A stretch of DNA of 64,000 nucleotides from Croceibacterium xixiisoli (GTDB lineage Bacteria > Pseudomonadota > Alphaproteobacteria > Sphingomonadales > Sphingomonadaceae), in contig NZ_WTYJ01000002.1 of assembly GCF_009827305.1 (NCBI RefSeq), positions 1 through 64,000 on the forward strand, given 5' to 3'. Below, piece by piece: positions 35,482-44,771 of this stretch. The notes under the pieces are model-generated. The model worked only from the letters and a program-made list of their open reading frames with translations, did no database searches and was not told where the DNA came from. The position numbers and the translations under genes are program-made. Each line of letters begins with the position of its first letter. Positions within the stretch are counted from its first letter, which is position 1.

Positions 35482-38400
35482 TCACCAGGGCGAAACCTTC
35501 TCCCACTCCGGATCGAAGGCGCCCCTGGCCGCCACAGCGTGATAATCGGCCCGGCATTCGGCCAGCATCACCGGCGGGACATCCTTCAGCCGATAGGCGC
35601 CGCGATGGCCCTGCCTGGCAAACCGCAGCTCCTTCAGCGCCACCGGATTGTTTTCCTCCACGGCATAGGAACCGGTGTGGAAGATGGTTGCGGTGATGCC
35701 GTGGCTGGGGAATGACTTCTGATATTCATTGCACCCGCCGCCATCGCGCATGATGCGCTCGTAACCGCGCTTTTCCGCCACACCACGGAAGGTCAGGCTG
35801 TCGGCCTTCCACCCCAGCCGATCGGTGATGGTCTCTTCCTCCCCCTGCTGCGCGGATAGCGGCAGGCGCAGCGTGTCGAACTGCGCCAGCAGCGGCGTGA
35901 TCTCGTAATCCTTCAGATGCGCCGTCCACGCCGCGCACTCCGCCGCATCGGTCAGCGCGCCATGCGCCAGCCGCACCTGGGCGAAGCGCGCGACATCCAC
36001 CGGATTGTCCGCCGCATCGGTGTAATCCCCTTCCTGCGTGGGCCGGAACAGCGCCAGCGCGTTCCCATCGGCGTCCAGCCCCTGCCACACCAGCCGTTCC
36101 ACCAGCCGCCGCATCACCGGATGGTCACGGAACGCCAGCTGCCAATCGGCCACCGCCCAGGCCCGCTCCACGCACATGGCTTCGAACAGCCGGCTGCCTT
36201 GCAGTTCGATGATTTGCGTCAATTCCTTCTTCGCGGCACTCAGCGCCTTCTTCGCCGCGCGGCTCGCCTCATCGGTGCCGGCGGGCAGGGTTTTCACCGG
36301 CTTGCCATCGGGATTGAACAGATGGATCGCCAGCATGGCATCCAGCCGCGCGGTGTAGACCCGGCCATCCTCGCCGCAGGGTAATTCGATCACGCCGTCA
36401 TCGTCGAACCCGGCGGTGGGCACGGTGCGATCTGCCAGTTCGTCGAAGCTCCAGCCGCGGTCTTCGGCATAGCGTTCGGCGATCTCCGCCGCGCGCGCCT
36501 GGGTGCTTTTCTGCTTCAACCGGGCGGAGGCGGCGATGACGACCTGCAGCGCGGTGGGGTGGCCAATGCCTGCCAGCGCTTCGAGCAGGGCCATCGCCTG
36601 GTTGGACCGGCGCCCGTGGTGCTTCAGGAACCAGCGCACCCGATTGGCCGCGAACACGGGGTCGGCGCGGCAGGCCAGCGCCAGCACGCCCTTGGTATCG
36701 GAGCCCGAATTGATCAGCTCGCCGGTCTTTTCGCGGATCAGATGGGCGATCACCTGATCGCGCAGTTCGGCGGTCTTGTTCGGATTATAGGCCCACGCAT
36801 GATATTGCTGATAATTGGCCTGGGCATAGGCGGTGGCGTCCTCCAGCGATGATGCCTGGGTGTCGAAGGCGATCCAGGCATCGAGCACGCGGTTGGACAG
36901 CGTTCGCGCATCCTGCGGCAGCAATTGGTCGAGATAGATCCCGAACTGCCCGCTGGCGGCGGGATCCTTCAGCCGGATCGCCAGGGCCAGCCAGTGCTGA
37001 AGCAGCATGGGCGGCACCGTCGATCCATCGCGGAAATGTAGCGGGGGCAGGCCATGTGCCGTCAGCCAGGCGGGCAGCTCCGGCGCGCCCTTGGCAAGGG
37101 CAGCTTCGGCCTCCGCAATCAACGTGGCGGGGCCGATCACATCGCTCAGGTCGAAACCCAGCCGCTGCAGGCTTTCGATCAGCGCCGCGCGCACCGGATC
37201 GTTCTTTTCCTTCTTCAGCCGCTTGCGCAGCGCGGTCTCGCTGGTGGTGAAACGGATATCGGCCAGCCAGATCGCGGCGCTGATCCGCACCTGTTGCCGC
37301 TTGTCGTCCAGCAGGGCTTCGATCCGCGTCACCAGATCGCGGGCCCCGCGCAGCAGGGCCACGGCCTGCCGCCGCAAAGGCCGCCGTTCCGCCACCGCAA
37401 TGTCGAGCAGCTTGGCGAAATAGCGCTGCGGCACCACCGGCAGCATGGCCAGCGCATCCAGCGCGCGGTCGAGCGGGATCGGCTTGTCTGTGGGTTTCAG
37501 CCCGATCGCTTCGTCGAGAACATCCATATTCTCGACCAGCCACGGCCAGACCGCCTCTTGCGGCAGGGCCTGCAGGGCGGACAGGATGGCCGGATCATAT
37601 CGGCCATAGCTCTGCCGGTTCAGCATGCTGCGCAGATCATCGCCGGGCACCAGATCTCGCAGATCCAGCTGACCCTGTTCCAGCCAGCCGCGCAGCAGAT
37701 TGACGCCGAACAGATGATCCTGGCGATAGACATGGTGGATGCCGACGAGACCGCCGACATCGTCGAACGCCGATGCCTTGAGCAATTGCAGCGCCGCGCG
37801 CAGGGGTTGGCGGTCCAGCACCTGGCGCAGCCATGCCTGCCCTTCGTTGTGAAAGCGGATGGCATGCGCCAGCTGATAGCCGTCACCGCCCGGCAAGGGC
37901 GCGCCCTGGGTCAGCGCGGCGAAGCTCTGTTCCACCAGATCGCGCGGATAAGGCACGGGCGGAGTGGGCCTGGCAGACCAGCTGGCATTGTATTTTTCGA
38001 GATAGGCGGCATGGGAATCCCGCCGCCGCTGTTCGATGCGTTCGACCAGCTGCGCAAATTCGATCCTGTCTGTCTCGGTCGGTGGCAGGATATCCTCTGC
38101 GCCCAGATCCTTGCGGGGCGGCAGGGTGACGAAACTGCCGTCGATCGCGGCATAGCCGGCGGCATCGCTGCGCTCATCCGCCGCGCCGGCCTCCAGAATG
38201 CCCGCAATCGCCGCCTTCACCTTGGCGGCTTTTTCGACAGTCACGCGTTCGGCCAGCAGGGCGAGCATCTCCGGCGCCCCGCTGCGCCCGGCGGCCTGCA
38301 CCAGCCCGTAACGGGTATCGATGTCGGCCTTGGCCAGATCGCGCTGCAACAGGGCCAGCAATTGATCGGGCGCCAGCCGGGCGAGCGCAGAGGTCGCCAG

Positions 38401-39201
38401 CTCCCGGTCGTGCTTGTCGAACGGGCGCGTCAGCATGGCCACCAGCATCGCCTCGATCTCAGGCGCGGCCATGACCTGGTGATGTTCGGCCAGGGTGATG
38501 GCGGTGGCGCGCTGCTTGGCCTCGCCCCGTTCCATCGCCTGCGCCATCGCCGCCGGATAGATGGTGAGATAATCGGCCAGATCCTGACTTGCCGACCAGC
38601 TGCCGGCCGAATGGGCGACGAATTCGGACTCGCTACGGCGCAGGATGAAGGCGAACAGATCGGCCATGGTGCCGCCGATCTGCTGGAAATGGGCAAACAG
38701 CGTGCGGATCGGGATGACGGCATCCCAGCGAACCCGGTAATCCTGCTGCATCAGGGACAGCCCTTCAAACAGCATGGCGCCAAAGCCGCTTATCACCAGC
38801 TCGGCATCGCTCATCGGGGTATGCCATGGCGCGCGGACATGCCGGGTGGCGATCCGCACCTGCAACAGCCGCAGCACCTGCGGCCCAGGCGGAATTTCGC
38901 CTTTCACCAGCGCCACGCTGGTCTGGCCGATCAGTTCGTGGATCTTGGGTTCGACCTGCTGATAGGGGGAGGTGTACACCAGATTGGCCTGACCGAGCGC
39001 CGCGATCGCATCGACCGTATCCGGCCGCTCACCGCTCGCGACGAAATTGACAGCCGCACGGCCCAATCCAGCCTGGTAATATTCGATCCGCAGCAATTCG
39101 GCGGCCATGGCCGGGTGCAACTGCCCCCCATCCGCCGTGGCCCCGTTTCCGGTGCCCGCCTTGCGACCGAACAGCTTACGAACCACGCTTTCCATGCCCA
39201 T
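35482..39201 (-). CDS. large DUF4132 domain protein
   Basis: A 1239-residue soluble protein. The C-terminal part (about 1010-1239) carries the DUF4132 signature: WKADSLTFRGVAEKRGYERI, DGGGCNEYQKSFPSHGITATI and VALKELRFARQGHRGAYRLKDVP. The middle consists of HEAT-like helical repeats. DUF4132 occurs in MolR-like proteins and near WGR-domain proteins; its role is unknown, although some stand beside MoxR ATPases. Neither a WGR protein nor a MoxR gene is next to it here. GGGAG seven bases before the ATG at 39201 is better placed than for the GTG at 39207. Confidence 0.85.
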   Translation of the reverse strand: MGMESVVRKLFGRKAGTGNGATADGGQLHPAMAAELLRIEYYQAGLGRAAVNFVASGERPDTVDAIAALGQANLVYTSPYQQVEPKIHELIGQTSVALVKGEIPPGPQVLRLLQVRIATRHVRAPWHTPMSDAELVISGFGAMLFEGLSLMQQDYRVRWDAVIPIRTLFAHFQQIGGTMADLFAFILRRSESEFVAHSAGSWSASQDLADYLTIYPAAMAQAMERGEAKQRATAITLAEHHQVMAAPEIEAMLVAMLTRPFDKHDRELATSALARLAPDQLLALLQRDLAKADIDTRYGLVQAAGRSGAPEMLALLAERVTVEKAAKVKAAIAGILEAGAADERSDAAGYAAIDGSFVTLPPRKDLGAEDILPPTETDRIEFAQLVERIEQRRRDSHAAYLEKYNASWSARPTPPVPYPRDLVEQSFAALTQGAPLPGGDGYQLAHAIRFHNEGQAWLRQVLDRQPLRAALQLLKASAFDDVGGLVGIHHVYRQDHLFGVNLLRGWLEQGQLDLRDLVPGDDLRSMLNRQSYGRYDPAILSALQALPQEAVWPWLVENMDVLDEAIGLKPTDKPIPLDRALDALAMLPVVPQRYFAKLLDIAVAERRPLRRQAVALLRGARDLVTRIEALLDDKRQQVRISAAIWLADIRFTTSETALRKRLKKEKNDPVRAALIESLQRLGFDLSDVIGPATLIAEAEAALAKGAPELPAWLTAHGLPPLHFRDGSTVPPMLLQHWLALAIRLKDPAASGQFGIYLDQLLPQDARTLSNRVLDAWIAFDTQASSLEDATAYAQANYQQYHAWAYNPNKTAELRDQVIAHLIREKTGELINSGSDTKGVLALACRADPVFAANRVRWFLKHHGRRSNQAMALLEALAGIGHPTALQVVIAASARLKQKSTQARAAEIAERYAEDRGWSFDELADRTVPTAGFDDDGVIELPCGEDGRVYTARLDAMLAIHLFNPDGKPVKTLPAGTDEASRAAKKALSAAKKELTQIIELQGSRLFEAMCVERAWAVADWQLAFRDHPVMRRLVERLVWQGLDADGNALALFRPTQEGDYTDAADNPVDVARFAQVRLAHGALTDAAECAAWTAHLKDYEITPLLAQFDTLRLPLSAQQGEEETITDRLGWKADSLTFRGVAEKRGYERIMRDGGGCNEYQKSFPSHGITATIFHTGSYAVEENNPVALKELRFARQGHRGAYRLKDVPPVMLAECRADYHAVAARGAFDPEWEKVSPW

Positions 39202-39272
39202 GCCCACGCTCCCGCCGGATTCAGCGATCGGTTAGCCTGAAACCATGAAAAAATGGCAAGCGTGGAAAATAG

Positions 39273-39443
39273 TTATGGCTGGTTCTGGCCCGCCTGAGCC
39301 TCACGCTGATTGTCGCGATGGGCCAGATCGGCGCCCATCTGATATCCCATGAAGCAGGACATCAGCAGGATCAAAGCCAGCATGCCGCCAATCCATTGGC
39401 CGGTCGTCTTGGAGGGATGTTCCGTGTCCGATTGATGGGTCAT
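39273..39443 (-). CDS. small single-pass membrane protein
   Basis: A 56-residue protein: a hydrophilic N-terminus (MTHQSDTEHPSKTTG), one hydrophobic helix (about 16-34, IGGMLALILLMSCFMGYQMG) and a charged tail. GGAAAGGAACGATC directly before the ATG is a strong ribosome site, which makes it likely to be real. Family and function are not recognised. Confidence 0.6.
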   Translation of the reverse strand: MTHQSDTEHPSKTTGQWIGGMLALILLMSCFMGYQMGADLAHRDNQREAQAGQNQP

Positions 39444-39591
39444 GATCGTTCCTTTCCGCTGACAAGGTCGGAACCCCAAGCCCCCGCCGCAAGCAAAACC
39501 CCGTCAATCGGGGCAGGCCTGCGACGAACACCGCGCACGGTTCCTGTCATTGCAGTCGTCGCATCAGCCACTATCCTGACGGCGTGGCGGG

Positions 39592-39963
39592 GTGCCCAGC
39601 ACGGCGCGCGCCAAGGAAATCATCGGGTCAACGGGCGCAGGCGTGCAGCGAAAAATCCTCTTCTCCTACAGCACGCTGGCCGTCGTCGTTCCGCTGTTCC
39701 TCTGCGTTATCCTCAACGCTCTGGTGCGTCCATGGCTGGCGGATCGCATTGGCGGCACGCTGGTGCGGTCGGGCAATGCGGTGCGTGGCAACGATCGCTG
39801 GTGGAATTTTGCGGAAACCACACGGGCCGAACATCCTATGCTGACCGGGTTCCTCTCCTGGTCGGACGGGGCGATGGCGATGATCACCTTCGCTGCCATC
39901 GCCCTGCTGCTGGTCGCCGGCTGGCTGGTGGGGCGGATCAGGGCGGGGCGCTCAGCGGGTTAA
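39592..39963 (+). CDS. hypothetical two-helix membrane protein
   Basis: A 123-residue protein with two hydrophobic helices (about 22-44 and 93-114) around a hydrophilic loop of about 45 residues (NDRWWNFAETTRAEHPMLTGFLSW). The start is GTG and no strong ribosome site was seen, so the first residues are unsure. No family recognised. Confidence 0.5.
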   Translation: MPSTARAKEIIGSTGAGVQRKILFSYSTLAVVVPLFLCVILNALVRPWLADRIGGTLVRSGNAVRGNDRWWNFAETTRAEHPMLTGFLSWSDGAMAMITFAAIALLLVAGWLVGRIRAGRSAG

Positions 39964-39987
39964 CTTACGCGTAGTTGCCCTGGCGGC

Positions 39988-40848
39988 TCACCAGTTGCGG
40001 GAGAATTCCTCCAAAGCGGCCGCCGAACCGATCGCCACGGGGGCGGACCACCCGCCGGGTTCCGCCTCCTCGCCGGCAAACCCATCGAACGCCTGCCACC
40101 CTTCATCATTGCGCTCCAGGGCCTGGCGGCCCGATGCCCGGACCAGCGCCATGCCGCCGGCGACATCCCAGATATTGGGGCGTTCGAACCACGCCATGTC
40201 GAGCAGGCCGGCCGCGACGAAGGCGCATTCGATCGCTGCCGATCCGGTCTTGCGTCCATCCCAGCCGAACACGGGTTTGGCCGATGCTCTGGGTTCCCCG
40301 CCCAACCGGCGGCGCACGGCGGGGTTGGGGCTGTGGTTCAGCGGCGCGCCGTTGAATTTCACGCCATCGCTGCCGGCGCCCGCATCCGGCCTGGCGGTGG
40401 CATGATAAACGCCGGGTTCCAGCGCATGGCTGGTGCTGCACCACAGGGCGCCCACGATCGGACACCCGCGATAGAGCACCCCCACCGATGAGGCGAACAG
40501 CGGGAAGCCATTGATGAAATTGGCCGTGCCATCGATCGGATCGACCGCCCAGATGAAATCATGGCCCAGCGCAGGCCGCTGATCGAATTCCTCGCCCACG
40601 ATGTCATGGTCCGGGAAGCGTTCCGACAATCTTTCGCGGATCAGTGTTTCCACCCGCCCGTCCACTTCGGAAACCGGGTCTTTCAAATGGGTCGGATCAT
40701 CCTCCAGCCCCTTGTATTTGACCCGCAGCATCCCGCCCAGCGCAGCGCGGATTTCGGTGCCGCCCAGCTGCGCCAGCTCCACCGCCGTCGCTTCGATTGC
40801 GGCCAGCAGCCTGTCATCCAGCAGGCTGTCATCCAGCGGTAAGGTCAT
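39988..40848 (-). CDS. inositol monophosphatase family protein
   Basis: A 286-residue Mg-dependent phosphatase. The family motifs are GEEFD (about 100), WAVDPIDGTANFINGFP (about 115-131) and IWDVAGGMALVRASG (about 230). Members dephosphorylate inositol-1-phosphate, histidinol phosphate or adenosine 3',5'-bisphosphate; the sequence alone does not decide. The ATG overlaps the stop of the diacylglycerol-kinase-family gene (ATGA), so the pair is coupled. Given the inositol genes at 61-63 kb an inositol role is possible but remote in position. Confidence 0.88.
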   Translation of the reverse strand: MTLPLDDSLLDDRLLAAIEATAVELAQLGGTEIRAALGGMLRVKYKGLEDDPTHLKDPVSEVDGRVETLIRERLSERFPDHDIVGEEFDQRPALGHDFIWAVDPIDGTANFINGFPLFASSVGVLYRGCPIVGALWCSTSHALEPGVYHATARPDAGAGSDGVKFNGAPLNHSPNPAVRRRLGGEPRASAKPVFGWDGRKTGSAAIECAFVAAGLLDMAWFERPNIWDVAGGMALVRASGRQALERNDEGWQAFDGFAGEEAEPGGWSAPVAIGSAAALEEFSRNW

Positions 40849-41732
40849 CGCGCATCCTCTTTCAGTGTCAGCACCTTCACCCAGTCGGGGCGAATGCGAA
40901 TGTCGACGCAGCCGGTCAGCTGTTCGTTCGGGCATCGGTCATCTACCCGGAACGGTCGCTCATGCACGGTCAGCCGCACGGCGCTGGATCGATAGGGAAC
41001 GACTGGGCAGGGGGAGGCGTCGGGATCGGCCGACCATGCGATCAGCGGTGCCCGCAGATCGGGCGTGACCAGCACGACATCGAGCAGCCCGTCGCCCGGC
41101 GCTGACCCGGCTGCCAGCGCCAGATGGGCACCGACAAAGGGGATGCTCAACACCTCCACCATCAGGCAGCTGCCTTCCCACACCCAGCCGCCGTCCTGGC
41201 CGATATCCTCCACTTTGCAGGGGAACGGCTCTGCCCTGGTCAGGGATTTCCGGAACGCTTCCCGGCCATTGGCCTGCTTTTCCTCCGGCGTGTCGGGCTC
41301 GCTGTCCACATCATCCACCGCGTCGGTCAGCACGCCCGATCCGATCGCCTCGACAAATTTCCTGTGGCCCCAGGGGCCGTCCGCCTCGCATCGGTCCAGC
41401 CGGACCCAGTCGTTCCGGTCCCAGCGCGCGGGCAGGCTGCGCCAATCGCCATCCACGCCCAGCGCATTGGCGATATTGTTCGATCCGCCCAGCGGCAGGA
41501 TGCCGATCGGCCGTTCGATATCGTCCAGGCAAGACACCACATCCGCCACCGTGCCATCGCCGCCCGCCGCCACCACAATGTCGAACGGTTGGGCCAGCGC
41601 AGCCGACAGATCGTCCTGACCATGCGCGCAATAGACCGGCTCGATGCCAGCCTGCTTCAAAACCTGTTCGATATCCTGCCGGGGTATAGGGTTGGTCCCG
41701 GCATTGTCATTGTGCACCAGCAACGCGCGCAT
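40845..41732 (-). CDS. diacylglycerol kinase catalytic-domain family protein
   Basis: A 295-residue soluble protein. It begins MRALLVHNDNAGTN and has the DAGK nucleotide-binding motif DIVVAAGGDGTVADVVSCL (about 70-88) followed by IGILPLGGSNNIANALG, the G-T-x-N-D-x-A site in altered form. Relatives phosphorylate lipids such as diacylglycerol or sphingoid bases. In sphingolipid-making sphingomonads both are conceivable. The frame extends 20 codons upstream, but MRALLVHND is the usual start. Coupled to the monophosphatase gene by a four-base overlap. Confidence 0.85.
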   Translation of the reverse strand: MRALLVHNDNAGTNPIPRQDIEQVLKQAGIEPVYCAHGQDDLSAALAQPFDIVVAAGGDGTVADVVSCLDDIERPIGILPLGGSNNIANALGVDGDWRSLPARWDRNDWVRLDRCEADGPWGHRKFVEAIGSGVLTDAVDDVDSEPDTPEEKQANGREAFRKSLTRAEPFPCKVEDIGQDGGWVWEGSCLMVEVLSIPFVGAHLALAAGSAPGDGLLDVVLVTPDLRAPLIAWSADPDASPCPVVPYRSSAVRLTVHERPFRVDDRCPNEQLTGCVDIRIRPDWVKVLTLKEDAR

Positions 41733-41791
41733 CGCAGCTCCTGCCTTCAAGAATGGGGGGAGACTTGGCCGGCCCGTGCCGACCGCAGACA

Positions 41792-41815
41792 CAAAAACCC
41801 CCGCCGAAGCGGGGG
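41792..41815 (-). terminator. Rho-independent terminator
   Basis: On the minus strand CCCCCGC-TTCG-GCGGGGG is followed at once by TTTTTG: a perfect 7-bp GC stem, a stable UUCG tetraloop and a T-run, placed nine bases after the stop codon of the CsbD-like gene. Confidence 0.92.
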
Positions 41816-41824
41816 CTCATGAGA

Positions 41825-42001
41825 TTACTGTTCGCTGCCGGGCGGGTTGGTCTTGGGGGCCTTGCCATCCTCGACGCGCCCTTCATTGCGCAGGTCACGG
41901 CCTTCCTGGGCCTTGCGCTGTGCTTCCGGGCTGTCGCCATGCTCGTAAGCCTCTTCCTTGGCGTAACCGGCGGCTTCCTTGATCTGGCCTTTGATGCTCA
42001 T
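41825..42001 (-). CDS. small hydrophilic CsbD-like stress protein
   Basis: A 58-residue, highly charged protein: MSIKGQIKEAAGYAKEEAYE, then SPEAQRKAQEGRDLRNEGRVEDGKAPK. The G-x-x-K-E-A-A-G start and the alternating charged residues resemble CsbD-family general-stress proteins, but it is short and lacks part of the family consensus. AAGGAAAGTGAC precedes the ATG and a textbook terminator follows, so it is a complete one-gene unit. Confidence 0.7.
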   Translation of the reverse strand: MSIKGQIKEAAGYAKEEAYEHGDSPEAQRKAQEGRDLRNEGRVEDGKAPKTNPPGSEQ

Positions 42002-42208
42002 GTCACTTTCCTTCGAACATATGTCACGATTGCGTGCGACACTGGGCCAACGTTCGAAACCATGATCGGATGCGCCCATAATGCGGGATGTCGCCCATCC
42101 GGGCATCTGCTGCGGCGAAACGCGGCCGCGACAAAAACGCCTGATCATCGCAGTGTGGCCCGAACACCCATATCCGTCGCCGCTCCGATCCTTTAGGGTC
42201 CGGCGCCT

Positions 42209-43276
42209 ATGACGGACGAACCTGCGCCCCCGCTTCCCAAACCCGCGCCCCAGACCCGCCGGGGGGATCGCCCACCACCCATCGGCAGCGCGTTCTTTCG
42301 CGGCGGAGTGGCGCTGCTGGCGCTGTTCGCGCTCGCCACATTGCTCTGGCAACTGCGTCCGGTGCTGCTGCTGTTGTTCGCTGCCACGCTGGTGGCCATC
42401 GTGCTGGACGGGCTCACCCGCGCGATCTGCCGCCGGATTCCGCTGCCGCGCGGGGTGGCGCTGGGCCTCTCCGCGCTGTTGGCCGCCAGCGGCATCGTCG
42501 CGATCGTCTGGCTGTTCGGGGCGGAACTGGCCAATCAGATCAATCATCTGGCCGCGTTGGTGCCGGGCGGCTGGGACGATCTGAGCGATATCGTCGGGGA
42601 ACAACGGCTGAACGGCTATGTCGATCGGCTCGCGCCATCAGGCAGCAATATCTTCTCCATCGTGCAGGCGGTGCTGTCCTTCGTCAGCGGCATGGTGTCG
42701 GCCACGCTGCTCGCCATGCTGGGCGGGGTGTTCCTCGCCGCCCAGCCGGCCACCTATCAGGCCGGCTTCCGCGCCCTGCTGCCGCAGCGGTGGGATGCCA
42801 TCGCCGTCGAAACCATCCACGCCATCGGCCTGTCGCTGCGCCGCTTCATGCTGGGACAGGCGATTTCCGTACTGTTCGTCGGCGTCACCATCTTCATCGG
42901 CATGTGGCTGGTCGGCGCGCCATCGCCGCTTGCTCTTGCCGTGATCGCCGGCATCCTGGGTTTCATTCCAGTGGTCGGCCCGCTGATGGCGGCGGTGCCA
43001 GGCGTGCTGGTCGGCCTGACCATGGGCGGCGATGCCTTCTGGAAAATCGCCGCGATCTATTTCGTAGTCCAGCAGATCGACGGCAATCTGGTCAATGCGC
43101 TGGTGATGAAACGCTCGGTCAAGATCCCGCCCGCCGTCACCATGTTCTCGCTCTTCGCCATCGGCGTCACCTTCGGCCCCGCCGGCCTGCTGCTCGGCGG
43201 CCCGATCGCGGTGCTGGGCTTCGTTCTGGTGCGCAAGCTGTGGATCGAAAACCATCTCGGCAAGACAATCGACTGA
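42209..43276 (+). CDS. AI-2E family transporter (PerM/TqsA-like)
   Basis: A 355-residue membrane protein with about eight helices, normal for the family. The first helices (LRPVLLLLFAATLVAIVLDGLTR) and the C-terminal block GAPSPLALAVIAGILGFIPVVGPLMAAVPG, then GNLVNALVMKRSVKIPPAVTMF and FGPAGLLLGGPIAVLG, are the AI-2E_transport signature. Members export small molecules such as autoinducer-2, or act as Na+/H+ antiporters; no quorum gene is near. A Pro-rich cytoplasmic N-terminus precedes helix 1. Confidence 0.92.
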   Translation: MTDEPAPPLPKPAPQTRRGDRPPPIGSAFFRGGVALLALFALATLLWQLRPVLLLLFAATLVAIVLDGLTRAICRRIPLPRGVALGLSALLAASGIVAIVWLFGAELANQINHLAALVPGGWDDLSDIVGEQRLNGYVDRLAPSGSNIFSIVQAVLSFVSGMVSATLLAMLGGVFLAAQPATYQAGFRALLPQRWDAIAVETIHAIGLSLRRFMLGQAISVLFVGVTIFIGMWLVGAPSPLALAVIAGILGFIPVVGPLMAAVPGVLVGLTMGGDAFWKIAAIYFVVQQIDGNLVNALVMKRSVKIPPAVTMFSLFAIGVTFGPAGLLLGGPIAVLGFVLVRKLWIENHLGKTID

Positions 43277-43345
43277 AGGCGAGCGCCTTCAAACCCTCCC
43301 TCAGCTCGCTGGGGAAGGGGCCGCGCGCGGAACGCACAACCTTGC

Positions 43346-44473
43346 TCACATAGAAGGAAGCTGGCGCTCTATGCGCTCATGGAATAACACAATCCGCGAT
43401 GGTGGATCGCAGTAAGTCATCGGGTCTGCAACCTGCAGCGCCAACTCCAGCGCAGCTTTGCGGATATCTCTTTTTGCATTTCTGAAACTGCCGACCGGCA
43501 CCGTCAGGCTCTGCAACTTGCTGCCATCCTGCGCCAGCACGGTCAGCCTGACGGCGGACCTTGTCGCTGTCATCTGCGCTGTCAGATCGCTTGGCCAGGG
43601 GCGCGCGGCCTCGCGCAGGGGCATCTCTCTGCTGCCCCAGTCACCATCGATCCGCAGGACAGGCTGAGCTGAAGCGTCCACGCTGGCATCTGATCGAGAA
43701 CCACCCAATCCGGTAATGGTGACATGCCACTGCTGCTCCAGCGGGTCGGTTTGGCCGATGGGGGAATCGGGAACGAGCGGGGCAATCCGTATCGCCGGGC
43801 CGGCCAGTTCTATCTTGATGCGGGCCTGCGGCCGCTGATGATGTTGCAGATCATATCTCCATTCGATCCGCACGAAATCATCATGCACGCTGCCGCTTGT
43901 TCTGCGATGGGGATAGTGATCGAGCACGCACTCCCGATAGCTGCTGGGATTGAGCTGGTGAGGCAACAGGCTGGCTGGCGTTTCGCAGGCCAATCGCCCG
44001 GTTTCAACACCGTCGAAAAGTCCGCTGACAGTTTCCCTCAGCAGGCGAAGTCTCTCAAGGTCGATTGATCCTTGGGTATAAACTCGAAAATGCCCGGTTT
44101 CATCGGCTCGCTTGGCCGTGATGACGTAATCCATCCGCTCCTGCCCAGGAAAGTCAGCCAGCAATTCTGCAATATCTATCGAGAAAATCTGCAATTTCTC
44201 AGGATGGATATGAGCGATAATCCGTTCTTGCCCTTCCGGCGTGTGAAATCTCAGTTCCGCGTCGAATGGAATAAAAACATTTGAATCCATTCCTTCGCTC
44301 AACAGCCACAAACGCCATGCCCCATCTGTTGCTGTCCTTACGAGATGGGCGGCCAAGGCCGGCTTGTCAGTCAATGACAGCCGGGCTTCGGTGGTAGAGG
44401 CAAAGCCGACGGCCGGATCGGCTGCGAAAAACCGCCGCAGCCCGATCGGCGTATCAAGTGCTGCTGCCGTCAC
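43346..44473 (-). CDS. hypothetical protein, possibly the main part of a frameshifted exported protein
   Basis: A 375-residue protein of no family I recognise. It begins with GTG (VTAAALDTPIGLRRFFAADPAVGFAS) and is mixed alpha/beta by look, with few cysteines (four). It has no signal peptide itself, yet the frame directly upstream, overlapping it by four bases (GTGA), encodes a signal peptide and 20 further residues. Either the two form a coupled pair or a frameshift has split one exported protein. Base composition is somewhat less GC-rich than its neighbours. It is convergent to the AI-2E permease gene. Confidence 0.6.
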   Translation of the reverse strand: MTAAALDTPIGLRRFFAADPAVGFASTTEARLSLTDKPALAAHLVRTATDGAWRLWLLSEGMDSNVFIPFDAELRFHTPEGQERIIAHIHPEKLQIFSIDIAELLADFPGQERMDYVITAKRADETGHFRVYTQGSIDLERLRLLRETVSGLFDGVETGRLACETPASLLPHQLNPSSYRECVLDHYPHRRTSGSVHDDFVRIEWRYDLQHHQRPQARIKIELAGPAIRIAPLVPDSPIGQTDPLEQQWHVTITGLGGSRSDASVDASAQPVLRIDGDWGSREMPLREAARPWPSDLTAQMTATRSAVRLTVLAQDGSKLQSLTVPVGSFRNAKRDIRKAALELALQVADPMTYCDPPSRIVLFHERIERQLPSM

Positions 44474-44598
44474 TTCGCAGGCGTGAAATCGCTGCAGGGT
44501 GAGGGCTGTTCCGGAATAGTTGGTTGGGTGGCAAGAGCGGGGTTTGCTGTACTGGTCAACGCGGCGAAAACCGTGACCGATAGCTGAGCGATTCTCAT
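44470..44598 (-). CDS. short exported peptide or N-terminal fragment of the downstream protein
   Basis: A 42-residue frame: a Sec signal peptide MRIAQLSVTVFAALTSTANPALA followed by TQPTIPEQPSPCSDFTPAK and a stop that overlaps the start of the 375-residue protein. No family match is possible at this length. The lack of a signal in the downstream protein and the exact abutment make a single original gene plausible. Confidence 0.45.
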   Translation of the reverse strand: MRIAQLSVTVFAALTSTANPALATQPTIPEQPSPCSDFTPAK

Positions 44599-44771
44599 TG
44601 CCTGCCCCTGATCAGAATACCCTGGTTGGCTTGCAGATTGCATGGGATCGATGCGCCGCACAAACCGATTTTTGGAGCCGCAAAGGATGCCTTGAACAGG
44701 TGGGCTCTGGCTCTGAAACTGTCATCGAACGCAGAACAATCCTCAGATCATCTGCTTCGCCGGGCTATACC

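Noticed and set aside
37054-39240. A 728-codon plus-strand frame opposite the DUF4132 gene
   Set aside because: Low-complexity Gln/Arg/His-rich translation and no ribosome site; the minus-strand gene has the conserved domain.
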